Origin: Salinicola tamaricis
GTDB lineage: Bacteria > Pseudomonadota > Gammaproteobacteria > Pseudomonadales > Halomonadaceae
Direction of reading: 5' to 3'
Assembly (NCBI RefSeq): GCF_003006155.1
Contig: NZ_CP023559.1
Location: forward strand, 2,356,001 to 2,420,000
DNA length: 64,000 bases
Positions 54,891 to 62,999 of this stretch are shown here, in pieces. Position numbers and translations under genes: made by a program. Within the stretch, counting starts at the first letter, position 1. Every line of letters starts with the position of its first letter. Under the pieces are notes generated by a model. It saw only the letters and a list, made by a program, of their open reading frames with translations, ran no database searches and was not told the origin of the DNA.

Positions 54891-55961
54891 ATGATGATGA
54901 ACGCCGTGACATCTGCCCTGAAGCCTGCCGCCGAGAGCGCCCCGCGTCGGCGTGAACTGACCCTGCCCAGCGCCGCCGAGCTGCGCGCAGCGATCCCCCT
55001 GGAACCCATGCTGGCTGCCCGCGTCGCGCGTCAGCGCGAGGCCATTCGTGATGTCCTCACCGGGCGCGACGAGCGCCTGCTGGTGGTGGTCGGGCCGTGC
55101 TCGATCCATGACCCCGACGCCGCGCTGGAGTATGCCGAACGCCTGGCCGCGCTGCAGGCCAGCGTGGCCGATCGTTTGCTGCTGGTGATGCGGGTCTACG
55201 TCGAGAAGCCGCGCACCACGGTGGGCTGGAAGGGGCTGGCTTACGACCCGCACCTGGACGGCAGCGATGACATGGCGGCGGGGCTGGCCAGCGCCCGGCG
55301 GCTGATGCGCGATGTCGCCGCGCTGGGCCTACCGGTGGCCACCGAGCTGTTGCAACCGATGGCCGCGGCCTATTTCGATGATCTGCTGAGCTGGGTCGCG
55401 ATCGGCGCGCGCACCACCGAGTCGCAGATCCACCGCGAGCTGGCCAGCGGGCTCGACGCCTGTGTCGGCTTCAAGAACGGCACCCAGGGCAATGTCGACG
55501 TGGCGGTGGCGGCGATGCAATCGGCGGCGCACCCGCATCGCCACTTCGGGGTCACCGCCGAGGGCACGCCGGCGATGATCGAGACCCCCGGCAACCCCTT
55601 CACCCATCTGGTGCTGCGCGGGGGCCAGGATGGACCCAACCACGATGCCGCCAGCATCGCCGCCAGCCGCCGCGCGCTGGAGGCCGCCGGGCTGACGCCG
55701 CGGCTGATGGTCGACTGCAGCCACGCCAATTCGCGCAAGGATCACCGCCGCCAGACCGAGGTGCTGCACAGCGTGGTCGACCAGCGTCTGGCCGGCGAGC
55801 GCGCGCTGATGGGGGTGATGCTCGAAAGCCACCTCTTCGAGGGCAAGCAGCCGCTCAACCCGGCCGCGCTGCGCTACGGCGTCTCGATCACCGATGCCTG
55901 CCTGGGCTGGGAGACGACCGCGCAGCAGCTCATGCGCGCCGCCGAGCGTCTGCGCGGCTGA
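54891..55961 (+). CDS. aroG: 3-deoxy-7-phosphoheptulonate (DAHP) synthase, class I
   Basis: Intact 356-residue enzyme condensing PEP and erythrose 4-phosphate, the first step of aromatic amino-acid synthesis. Motifs: LVVVGPCSIHDPDAALEYAE, MRVYVEKPRTTVGWKGL, ATELLQP, GARTTESQIHRELASGLD, FKNGTQGNVDVA and MVDCSHANSRKDHR. It is of the AroF/AroG/AroH type, but the feedback-inhibiting amino acid cannot be read from sequence, so the G is nominal. Three consecutive ATGs (54891, 54894, 54897) make the exact start uncertain; I report the first. The leader upstream suggests control by charged aromatic tRNAs. Convergent with gspN. Confidence 0.93.
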   Translation: MMMNAVTSALKPAAESAPRRRELTLPSAAELRAAIPLEPMLAARVARQREAIRDVLTGRDERLLVVVGPCSIHDPDAALEYAERLAALQASVADRLLLVMRVYVEKPRTTVGWKGLAYDPHLDGSDDMAAGLASARRLMRDVAALGLPVATELLQPMAAAYFDDLLSWVAIGARTTESQIHRELASGLDACVGFKNGTQGNVDVAVAAMQSAAHPHRHFGVTAEGTPAMIETPGNPFTHLVLRGGQDGPNHDAASIAASRRALEAAGLTPRLMVDCSHANSRKDHRRQTEVLHSVVDQRLAGERALMGVMLESHLFEGKQPLNPAALRYGVSITDACLGWETTAQQLMRAAERLRG

Positions 55962-55965
55962 CCCG

Positions 55966-56688
55966 CTACCAGCGGAAGCGCTGCTCGATACGCTCGCCGC
56001 GGGCGTCGGGGTCGAGACGCCGGCGCCACTCGGCCAGCGGATGGCTATCGGCGATGCGCCCGCGCAGCTCGCCCTGGCCGCTGTCGGGGTCTAGCGTCAG
56101 CGCGAGCGCCAGGGCCTGACCCTCTTCCAGATTCAGCCGCAGCTCGGGGGTGCCGCCACGGCATGTGAGCTGCAGCTTGGCGTGACCCAGTTCGACCCGG
56201 GTCGGGGCGAGCAAGGTCACGCTGGAGGCCGTCAGCGCGCCGTGGCTGGCGAGACAGCGGGTGCCGCGCAGGGTGACATCCAGTTGCCCCTCCCAGCGCC
56301 CCGCCAGCGCCAGCGGCAGACGCGAGAGATCGAGCGCGTCGAGATCGCCGCCGCTGAGCGTCCAGTGGGTGTCGAGGCCGCGCCAGACGCCGCGGACATG
56401 CCAAGCGCCGCTGCCTTCACCCAGGGTGAGCGTGAGCCGCCCGGGCCAGGCCAGCTGCCAGTCGAGGGGCCCCAGGGCCAGCGGCCAGCCAGCGGCGCGC
56501 CAGGCGATGCGCGCCACTTGGCCCGCCGCCAGCGTCCCCGAGGGGGCGATCAGGGTGACGTCACGCGCTATCGCTGCCCGCGGGCCGAAGGTCGTCAGCG
56601 GCCAGTCCAAAGCCAGCGTCAGGACGAAGGTGAGGGCGATGGTCAGCCCTGCGCCGAGCGTGCCCAGCATAGCGATACTGCGTCTCAT
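55966..56688 (-). CDS. gspN: Type II secretion system protein N
   Basis: 240-residue GspN. An N-terminal membrane anchor (LGTLGAGLTIALTFVLTLAL) is followed by a beta-rich periplasmic domain with DLSRLPLALAGRWEGQLDVT and GTRCLASHGALTAS, typical of this family, ending EQRFRW. It is the last gene of the gsp operon and overlaps gspM by one base. GspN is dispensable in many systems. Confidence 0.85.
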   Translation of the reverse strand: MRRSIAMLGTLGAGLTIALTFVLTLALDWPLTTFGPRAAIARDVTLIAPSGTLAAGQVARIAWRAAGWPLALGPLDWQLAWPGRLTLTLGEGSGAWHVRGVWRGLDTHWTLSGGDLDALDLSRLPLALAGRWEGQLDVTLRGTRCLASHGALTASSVTLLAPTRVELGHAKLQLTCRGGTPELRLNLEEGQALALALTLDPDSGQGELRGRIADSHPLAEWRRRLDPDARGERIEQRFRW

Positions 56689-57218
56689 CAGGGGCTCCCC
56701 GTCGCTGTGGTGTCCAGCGCCGCCTTTCCCGGCCCCGGCTCTGATTCCGGCCCTGACTCTGGCCCCGAACCCGGTCTTTCGAGCTGACTACGCCAGCGCG
56801 CCTCCAGCGCCAGGCTGCGCCCATCGCGGCGTTCGAGCTGCCACGCCACCGCCCACCAGCCGCGCTGCGCCGCCCAGCGTGCGAACTCGCTGAGCGCCTC
56901 GGGCGAGGTAGCCTCACCGCGGGTCACGACGCTGTCGTCATGCGTTTCGATACGGGTCAGTGCCAGGCCATGTTCCACCGCGGCGCTGCGCCAGTGCTCG
57001 ACGTTCACCGCTTCGATCGGCGGCAGCCCCAGCAGGCTCGGGTCCGGTCTCGCTGCGGTGAATGGCTCGCCCCCGGCGGGCAGATGTGTCAGCACGGCGT
57101 GGCCGGTGTAGGCCAGCACACCGACCAGCGCCAGTATCAGCAGACCCTTCTCCCGCCCCGAGCGCGCCATCCACAGCGGCGCCAGTCGGGCGGGCAGGCG
57201 CAAGGTGAATCGGCTCAT
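56688..57218 (-). CDS. gspM: Type II secretion system protein M
   Basis: 176-residue inner-membrane protein that forms the platform with GspL. A cytoplasmic basic start (FTLRLPARLAPLWMARSGRE) precedes one helix (LLILALVGVLAYTGHAVL) and a periplasmic ferredoxin-like domain with LALTRIETHDDSVVTRG. The C-terminal tail is a low-complexity Gly-Pro-Glu-Ser repeat region, probably disordered. The ATG overlaps the gspL stop. Confidence 0.88.
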   Translation of the reverse strand: MSRFTLRLPARLAPLWMARSGREKGLLILALVGVLAYTGHAVLTHLPAGGEPFTAARPDPSLLGLPPIEAVNVEHWRSAAVEHGLALTRIETHDDSVVTRGEATSPEALSEFARWAAQRGWWAVAWQLERRDGRSLALEARWRSQLERPGSGPESGPESEPGPGKAALDTTATGSP

Positions 57219-58576
57219 GGGCTAGTCTCCAGGGCGTTGGCGGACAGGGTCAGCGCCAGGCTCAGCTCGCCCGGCCCTGGCTGCCATTGCGCCTCGCCCA
57301 GCGTGGCGAGAGCCTGGCGGGCCCGGTTCACCACCACCGGCGCCGGCGGCTCGGGGTAGCGCCAGGTCAGGCTAGCCCGGGTGCCGGTGACCGCCAGCCG
57401 TGATAGCTGCCAGGGCGTGGCGGCGAGCTGTGCCGTAGCCGTTGCCAGGGCCTCGCTGAGCTGGCGATTGCGCCGGGCCAGGGCGTCGATGGCGTCAGCA
57501 CGAGTGGCCAGCGCCGCCTGGGCGTCCACCGGCGGTGGGCCGACGAAGCGCGCGGCCAGCGCTGCCGCCTGTTGCTGCCCGGCAGCGGCCTCTGCGCGCC
57601 AGGTCGTGGCCAGCCACAGGGAGGCGTCGAGCAGTGCCAGCAGGGCGATGGACCCCGCCAGCCAGCGTGTACGTCGCTGCGGCTGCCAGCTGATCCCTGG
57701 CCAGCGCGCGCCTCTGTCATCGGCGAACGGCAGCGCGGCGGGGGGCTGCGCCGCCAGCCAGGTGAGGCTGCGGCGCCGGGCCTGCTCGGCCGCCGCTTCG
57801 CCGCCATCATGGCGTTCGTTATCGTCTCTTTCGCCATCGCCGTGTTCGTCGTTGCGCTGTCGCGGCTGGCGGGTGTCGCCATGGGCATCGGTATCGATAG
57901 CGCCATCGACTACCTGGCAGTCGCGCTCGCGCCAGGCCGGCGGCAGCGGCCAGTCGCGCGGCCAAGCCAGCCACTGGCGAGTCTCCGGTGCACCCGGCGC
58001 TGCGGGTGCGGCCAGCCCCAGACACAACCGGTGGCTGCCGTCGTCGAGCGTGGTGATCTGATCCGGCGCCGCCGGCTGCGGCAGTGCCAGGAAGGCGCAG
58101 CTCCAACCCGCCGGGGCCAGACCGAGGCGCTGCGCCCAGGCGCGCCAGGCGGCGAGCTCGGCCCGCGGCAAGGCGATCAGTTCCAGGTGGCCGCGGCCGC
58201 GCTGCAGCGGATGCAGATGGAGCTGGTCCACCGCATCGCTGGTTACCGTCTCCAGCAGCAGCGGCCACTCGCGGCGCTTGAGCCCGCGTGGCGCGGCGAG
58301 ATGGAAGTGGCTGACCGCATCCGCCGCCAGCAGCAGGGTGACCGGGTGGCTGGTGGCCAGCCGCGTCAGTGCTTGCCACGCCTCAGGAGGGCTGGTGTCG
58401 CTCAGGGTGTGCGGCGTGGCACCCTCCAGGCACCAGTCGACACGAAGCCGGGTGTCAGTCTCTGTGACTGTATCCGCATCGGCGTCGACGCCGGTTTCGG
58501 TACGCGGCGCGAGACGCAGCCGTGGGGCGACCAGCAGGCGGGTGGCGGCGCGCGCCGGGCGTGCGGATCGGCGCAT
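57215..58576 (-). CDS. gspL: Type II secretion system protein L
   Basis: 453 residues, longer than the usual ~390-400. An actin-like cytoplasmic domain (to ~res 260) with AVSHFHLAAPRGLKRREWPL and WSCAFLALPQPAAPDQITTL precedes one transmembrane helix (SIALLALLDASLWLATTW) and a periplasmic domain with LATLGEAQWQPGPGELSLAL. The extra length is a hydrophilic insert (~res 225-260) full of Asp, His, Arg and Glu (NDEHGDGERDDNERHDGGEA), plus an acidic DADADTVTETDTR near the N-terminus. It recruits the GspE ATPase. One-base overlap with gspK. Confidence 0.88.
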   Translation of the reverse strand: MRRSARPARAATRLLVAPRLRLAPRTETGVDADADTVTETDTRLRVDWCLEGATPHTLSDTSPPEAWQALTRLATSHPVTLLLAADAVSHFHLAAPRGLKRREWPLLLETVTSDAVDQLHLHPLQRGRGHLELIALPRAELAAWRAWAQRLGLAPAGWSCAFLALPQPAAPDQITTLDDGSHRLCLGLAAPAAPGAPETRQWLAWPRDWPLPPAWRERDCQVVDGAIDTDAHGDTRQPRQRNDEHGDGERDDNERHDGGEAAAEQARRRSLTWLAAQPPAALPFADDRGARWPGISWQPQRRTRWLAGSIALLALLDASLWLATTWRAEAAAGQQQAAALAARFVGPPPVDAQAALATRADAIDALARRNRQLSEALATATAQLAATPWQLSRLAVTGTRASLTWRYPEPPAPVVVNRARQALATLGEAQWQPGPGELSLALTLSANALETSP

Positions 58577-59697
58577 CAGGGTGACTCCTGGGTGAAGACG
58601 TTGTCCGCCGCCGGCCCGGCGGCGTCGGTGGAGATAGCGTTGGTCGAAATAGCGTTGGTCGAGATAGCGTCGAGCCGAGCGCTGGGATAGCCGCTGCGGC
58701 GGCTCAGCACCCGTACCCTCGCCGCCGGCTGCAGCGGGTAGAAGGCGCTGGTGCCCTCGGCCAGCAGCAGACGCTGGAAGTCGTAGCGGCGATCCGCCAG
58801 GCGGATGCGGATATCCAGCGCCACATAGTCCGGGGTCAGGCGCAGGCGGTTGGCGTAGCGGTCGAGCCAGGGCGCATCGCCGCCCAGCGCCTGGCGCACC
58901 GCATCGAGATCCGTGTAGCCGCCCGGCGGGCGGGCGCGCAGCAGCGTGGCCAGGGCGCCGCGGTCGACCTGGCCCAGGAACAGCGCATCCAGCAGCGGCA
59001 GGTCGCCGGGGCCCAGGGCGTTGAGATCGAGCCGCCAGGGGCCGTCGTCGGGCAGCGCGCAGAGTTCACCGAAACGCCCGGCGCGGCGGCTGTCCAGCGG
59101 CGCCAGCCAGTTGATCTCGCTGGGATCGCGCAGCCAGGTGTCGGCGCTCGTCCGGGGCGGGTCGAGGCGCGCATAGTCGGCACCATCCATGCCGCCGAGG
59201 CGGGCGATGTTGTCGGCATCGATCCAGTCGGCGAGGCGGGCGACGAAGGTATCCGGGGTCATGCCGACGAGGCGCTCGCTGGCATAGGTCGCCACCCAGT
59301 AGCGCAGCTGCTGCTCGGCCAGTGCCGCCTGGCTGCCGCCCAGGGCGTTGAGGTTGAAGCAGGTGCGCAGGTCGTGCACCACCAGACGCAGCTCGCCGGC
59401 GTCGGTGGGGTAGCGCAGCGGCCGCCCGGCCAGGGTCTGCCACCACAGGTCGGCATGGCGCACTGCGGCATCGGTGAGCGCACGGCGGGCGATGATCTCC
59501 GCGCCGCGGGCGTAGAATTCGGCCTGGGTTTCCTGCTGCAGCAGTTCGAGACGGGTCAGCTCGCGCCGCCCCTGCAGCGTCAGCGCGCTCAGCGTGACGC
59601 TCACCAGCGCCAGCGCCAGCAGTACCATCAATAGCGCCGCCCCGCGCTGGCGCGGTGCCCCCACGGGCTCACGCTGGGCTGGCGGCGGCACGCTCAT
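58576..59697 (-). CDS. gspK: Type II secretion minor pseudopilin K
   Basis: 373-residue minor pseudopilin that caps the pseudopilus tip. A short leader (MSVPPPAQREPVGAPRQRG) precedes the hydrophobic helix AALLMVLLALALVSVTLSAL. The large extracellular domain has FNLNALGG, DWIDADNIARLGGMDGADYA and SEINWLAPL. The C-terminus carries a 15-bp repeat giving AISTN units before TDAAGPAADNVF. I chose ATG 59697 because it is the start whose leader fits a pseudopilin; the longer reading to 60012 overlaps gspJ. Confidence 0.88.
   Translation of the reverse strand: MSVPPPAQREPVGAPRQRGAALLMVLLALALVSVTLSALTLQGRRELTRLELLQQETQAEFYARGAEIIARRALTDAAVRHADLWWQTLAGRPLRYPTDAGELRLVVHDLRTCFNLNALGGSQAALAEQQLRYWVATYASERLVGMTPDTFVARLADWIDADNIARLGGMDGADYARLDPPRTSADTWLRDPSEINWLAPLDSRRAGRFGELCALPDDGPWRLDLNALGPGDLPLLDALFLGQVDRGALATLLRARPPGGYTDLDAVRQALGGDAPWLDRYANRLRLTPDYVALDIRIRLADRRYDFQRLLLAEGTSAFYPLQPAARVRVLSRRSGYPSARLDAISTNAISTNAISTDAAGPAADNVFTQESP
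58627..58671. repeat. 15-bp tandem repeat in the gspK 3' end
   Basis: Three units: GGTGGAGATAGCGTT (58627), GGTCGAAATAGCGTT (58642), GGTCGAGATAGCGTC (58657). On the gspK strand they encode repeated Ala-Ile-Ser-Thr-Asn. The 15-bp length keeps the frame. Confidence 0.87.
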
Positions 59698-60302
59698 GGC
59701 AGCAGCTCCGGCAGGACCACGGTCAGCGTCACCGGTCGCCCATGGCGCTGCCACTGCACGCGCACGCCCTGGGCGATGCCGTTCGGCGGCGGTGAGGCGA
59801 GCCAGCGTCCGGCGGAGAAGAACGCCAGCGTCAACGCGTTGACGCCGTCGAGTGCCGCCACCCGTTGCCACTCGGGCTCCCCGGCGGCGTCGAGCAGCCC
59901 GCTGGAATCGAGCGTCAGGGTGGCGCTGTCGCGATCCCACTGCAGGCGTTGGCGACGCAGGCGGGTGTAGAAATCGCCCACCGGCAGCGCCACCGCGCCC
60001 AGCGAGACCCACTCCAGCCGTGCCAGATCGGCACGATAGGCCAGTGGCAGGTTGAACAGCGCCCGCCCCCCTGCATGTATCGGGCGCTGCACCAGCGCCT
60101 CCAGACGCCGCGTGAGCAGGCGACTGAAGTCGATCTCCGCGTCCAGCGGCGCCGGTTCGGCGAAACGTTCGCGGGTACTCACCAGCTGATTGACCAGCGC
60201 CGCCACGCCGATGCCGACCAGCGCGGTCAGGGCGATGGCGATCATCACCTCGAGCAGGGTAAAGCCGCGCTGGTGCGGCGTCTTTGCGGCCAGCGTTCTC
60301 AT
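59694..60302 (-). CDS. gspJ: Type II secretion minor pseudopilin J
   Basis: 202-residue pseudopilin. The prepilin peptidase site and helix are RGFTLLEVMIAIALTALVG (Glu5 conserved), after a short leader MRTLAAKTPHQ. The mature domain has DFSRLLTRRLEALVQR and QRLQWDRDSATLTLDSSG. It overlaps gspK by four bases (ATGA) and gspI similarly. It forms the tip complex with GspI and GspK. Confidence 0.92.
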   Translation of the reverse strand: MRTLAAKTPHQRGFTLLEVMIAIALTALVGIGVAALVNQLVSTRERFAEPAPLDAEIDFSRLLTRRLEALVQRPIHAGGRALFNLPLAYRADLARLEWVSLGAVALPVGDFYTRLRRQRLQWDRDSATLTLDSSGLLDAAGEPEWQRVAALDGVNALTLAFFSAGRWLASPPPNGIAQGVRVQWQRHGRPVTLTVVLPELLP

Positions 60303-60691
60303 GGCGGTGCCAGATAGAGGGTGAAGGTGAGGACCGGGTGTGTGCGGTCCGGGGCGTCGTAGAGCGCCAGGCGCCCCTGGCGCAGCCGCTGGATCGGTGT
60401 GGCGCTCACCGTCAGCCGCCACCAGCAGGTGTGTCCCGCCTGGCTCAATTCGCCCTGCTGGGTGCCCAGGCGCGGCCAGTAGTGGTCGAGCGCCGCACGG
60501 CTTTCGAACTCCCGCGCGCACAGCAGCATGGGGGCGCGGCGCGCCGCACTCTCGGCGATGCGCACGCGCTGCTGCACGCCCTGGGCGACGATCGCCGCGA
60601 TCAGCGCCAGGATGAATAGCGCCACCATGACCTCGAGCAGGGTGAAACCGCGCTGGCATTGGGCCTCGTGGTAGCCGGGCCTGGCACTCAT
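60299..60691 (-). CDS. gspI: Type II secretion minor pseudopilin I
   Basis: 130-residue pseudopilin. Cleavage site and helix: QRGFTLLEVMVALFILALIA, with the conserved Glu5. The mature part includes LLCAREFESRAALDHYWPRL and CWWRLTVSATPIQRLRQGRL. I chose ATG 60691, which gives a 15-residue leader. It overlaps gspH (start GTG 61163, stop 60688) by four bases. Confidence 0.92.
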   Translation of the reverse strand: MSARPGYHEAQCQRGFTLLEVMVALFILALIAAIVAQGVQQRVRIAESAARRAPMLLCAREFESRAALDHYWPRLGTQQGELSQAGHTCWWRLTVSATPIQRLRQGRLALYDAPDRTHPVLTFTLYLAPP

Positions 60692-61163
60692 CGCCCACCG
60701 CCTGTCACGCTGACCCCGAGCGCGTCCACCGCCAGGGTGCGGCGGGCGCCGTCGCTGGCCAGTTGGACATGCGCACCCACCACCTCGCCGTCGGGCAGCC
60801 ACACCAGCCAGGGCGTGGTGGTATCGGCGGCCGGCGGCTGACGGCTGGGCTGAAGCGGCGGCTCCCAGCGCTGCGCGGCCAGCCCCAGGCGCTCGCCGAA
60901 GGGCTGCCAGCCGCGTCCGGGCTGCCAACTGACGAAGCGATAGCCGTCGCCCTGCGGCTGCCAGCCGACCACTCGCTGGCGCGCCCGGGCGACGTCCGCG
61001 GCCAGGCGGAAGGTGCCGGCCAGCTCGCGCGCCTCGCGGTCGAGCCGCTCGCCGGGGCGCGTGCCCGCCAGCCAGGCCACGGCGAGGCTCGAGCCCAGGC
61101 GATGATCACGATCACCACCAGCAGCTCGATCAGCGAGAAGCCCCGGGTAGCGCGAGCGCTCAC
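60688..61163 (-). CDS. gspH: Type II secretion minor pseudopilin H (frameshifted)
   Basis: Minor pseudopilin, ~158 residues. The GTG start gives VSARATRGFSLIELLVVIVI, a proper prepilin helix with Glu5. The frame breaks near 61097 in VIVIIA, and GSSLAVAWLAGTRPGERLDR, FRLAADVARARQRVVGWQPQ continues in another frame to 60688, ending TGGGR. A single base restores it. The start overlaps the gspG stop as GTGA. Confidence 0.88.
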
Positions 61164-61599
61164 AGCATCCAGTTACCGATGTCGGCATCGATGCTCTCGC
61201 CGCCGGGCTGGTCGTCGGCGCCCAGGCTGTAGAGATCGACCCGGCCGTGCTGGCCGGGGCTGGCGTAGTGGTAGGGGTTGCCCCAGGGGTCCTCGGGCAG
61301 GCGCCGGATATAGCCACCTTCGCGGTAGTTGTCCGGCTGTGGGTCGCTGGTGGGAGGGCTGACCAGCGCCGCCAGGCCCTGCTGGGTGGTGGGGTAGCGG
61401 TAGTTGTCGAGACGGTACATGTCGAGCGCCTGCTCGAGCGTCGAGAGATCGGCGCGCGCCTTCTGCTGCATGGCGTCGTCCTGGTTGCTCAGCACGTTGG
61501 GGGCGACGATCGCCACCAGCAGACCGATGATGAAGATCACCACCATGATCTCGAGCAGGGTGAAGCCGGACTGGTGGCCGGGCGGGGAGCGCGTGTCAT
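61160..61599 (-). CDS. gspG: Type II secretion major pseudopilin G (N-terminal frameshift)
   Basis: Major pseudopilin, ~146 residues. From 61546 the sequence is canonical: MVVIFIIGLLVAIVAPNVL, DLSTLEQALDMYRLDNYRYP and GGYIRRLPEDPWGNPYHYAS (calcium-binding loop region follows). The first codons (ATG 61599, MTRAPRP) join it only after a one-base shift near 61578, where SGFTLLEIM supplies the cleavage Gly, Phe1 and Glu5. Without the shift the protein would lack the prepilin site, so a sequence error is likely. Confidence 0.93.
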
Positions 61600-61665
61600 G
61601 CCGTTGCCTCTCTCGTCGTTGTCATATCAGTCGTTTGCGTCATGGCTTGCGTGTCTGCCGGGGCG

Positions 61666-62873
61666 CTACAGCGCCACGCTGCTGTTGAGCTGCATGATCG
61701 GCAGCAGGATGGCGAGCACCACGGTCAGCACCACCGCGCCCATGACCAGGATCATCAGTGGTTCGAACAGCGCCAGGGCCATGTCGACGCGGCGGTTGAA
61801 GGTGCCCTCCTGGGCGTCGGCGATGCGTTCGAGCATGCGATCCAGAGTGCCGCTGGCCTCGCCGCTGGCGACCATGTGCAGCAGTGAGGGCGAGAAGCGC
61901 CCCGACTCCTGCATCGCCCGGTGCAGGCTGACCCCGCTCTCGACGCGCTGCTCGATCAGCGCCACCGCCTCGCGCATGCCGTGGTTGCCCAGGGTGTCGC
62001 GGCTTACCCGCAGCGCCTCCCGCAGGGCGATGCCGCTGCGGGTGAGGATCGCCAGGGTGCGGGTCAGGCGCCCGGTGTCGAGTAGCCGGATCAGCTCGCC
62101 CAGGCGCGGCAGACCGAGCAGCAGGGCGTCGAGCCTTGCCCGCGGCGCCGGGCGCCGCAGTACCCGTGCCGCCAGCGGTACGCTCAGCAGCAATAGCGCT
62201 AGCAGCCATGGGCCCAGGCTCAGCATCAGGTGGGAAAGAGTGATCATCAGCCGGGTCAGCCACGGCAGCGCCATGTCGGAGCGCTCGAACTGCTGCGCCA
62301 GGCGTGGCACCACCCAGGTCATCAGCCCGCTCACCACCGCCAGCGAGACCCCTGCCAGTACCAGCGGATAGACCAGCGCGGTGCGCGCCTTCTGGCGCTG
62401 CGCCTGGACCCGTTCCAGATGGTCGGCCAGGCGTTCGAGCACCAGCGCCAGGCGTCCGGCGCGCTCGCCGGCGGCGACCAGCGAGCGGTAGAGCAGGTCG
62501 AAGCTCGCGTGGGGCTTCAGGCTGTCGGCCAGCGAGTGGCCTTCGCGCACCCGAGTGCCCACCGCCAGCGCAGCGCCCGCTCGCGCTGGCGCTCGGCCTG
62601 GCGGGTGAGGGCGTCGAGGGCGTCGCTGAGCGGGATGCCGGCGTCGATCAGCGTCGCCAGCTGGCGCGTGAGCAGCGCCAGGCTGGTGGTATCGAGGCGC
62701 CCACGGCCCGCGCTGCGACCCGCGGCATCGGCGCTACGCACCAGCGCCAGGCGGCGCGGAAACAGACCACGCTCGTGCAGCAGCTGGCGCGCCTGACGCT
62801 CGCTCTCAGCCTGCAGCACGTCGCGCTGGCGGCGGCCGTCGGGGCTCAGGGCCAGATAGCGATAGGTGGGCAT
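61666..62873 (-). CDS. gspF: Type II secretion inner-membrane protein F (frameshifted)
   Basis: Platform protein, ~402 residues. [20 protein letters not shown] starts at 62873, followed by RLDTTSLALLTRQLATLIDA. The frame breaks near 62575 (after ALTRQAERQRER), and LADSLKPHASFDLLYRSLVA, then three membrane segments and LLHMVASGEASGTLDRMLER continue to 61666. This is the standard two-domain T2SSF architecture. One base restores it. Confidence 0.92.
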
Positions 62874-62999
62874 CGACTCTCCCCAGTAGCGATGTCGATA
62901 TGACGCCCGTCACGCATCGCGACGGCCATGACGGGCATCGATGGCGCCGTAGTCTGACCCACGGTCGATGGCAGTTTGAGGTCAGCGCGGGCCGCGCGC

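Noticed and set aside
59694-60698. A 334-residue extended GspJ and similar long starts for gspK and gspI
   Set aside because: The extra N-terminal residues overlap upstream genes and would bury the prepilin cleavage site, which must be near the start.
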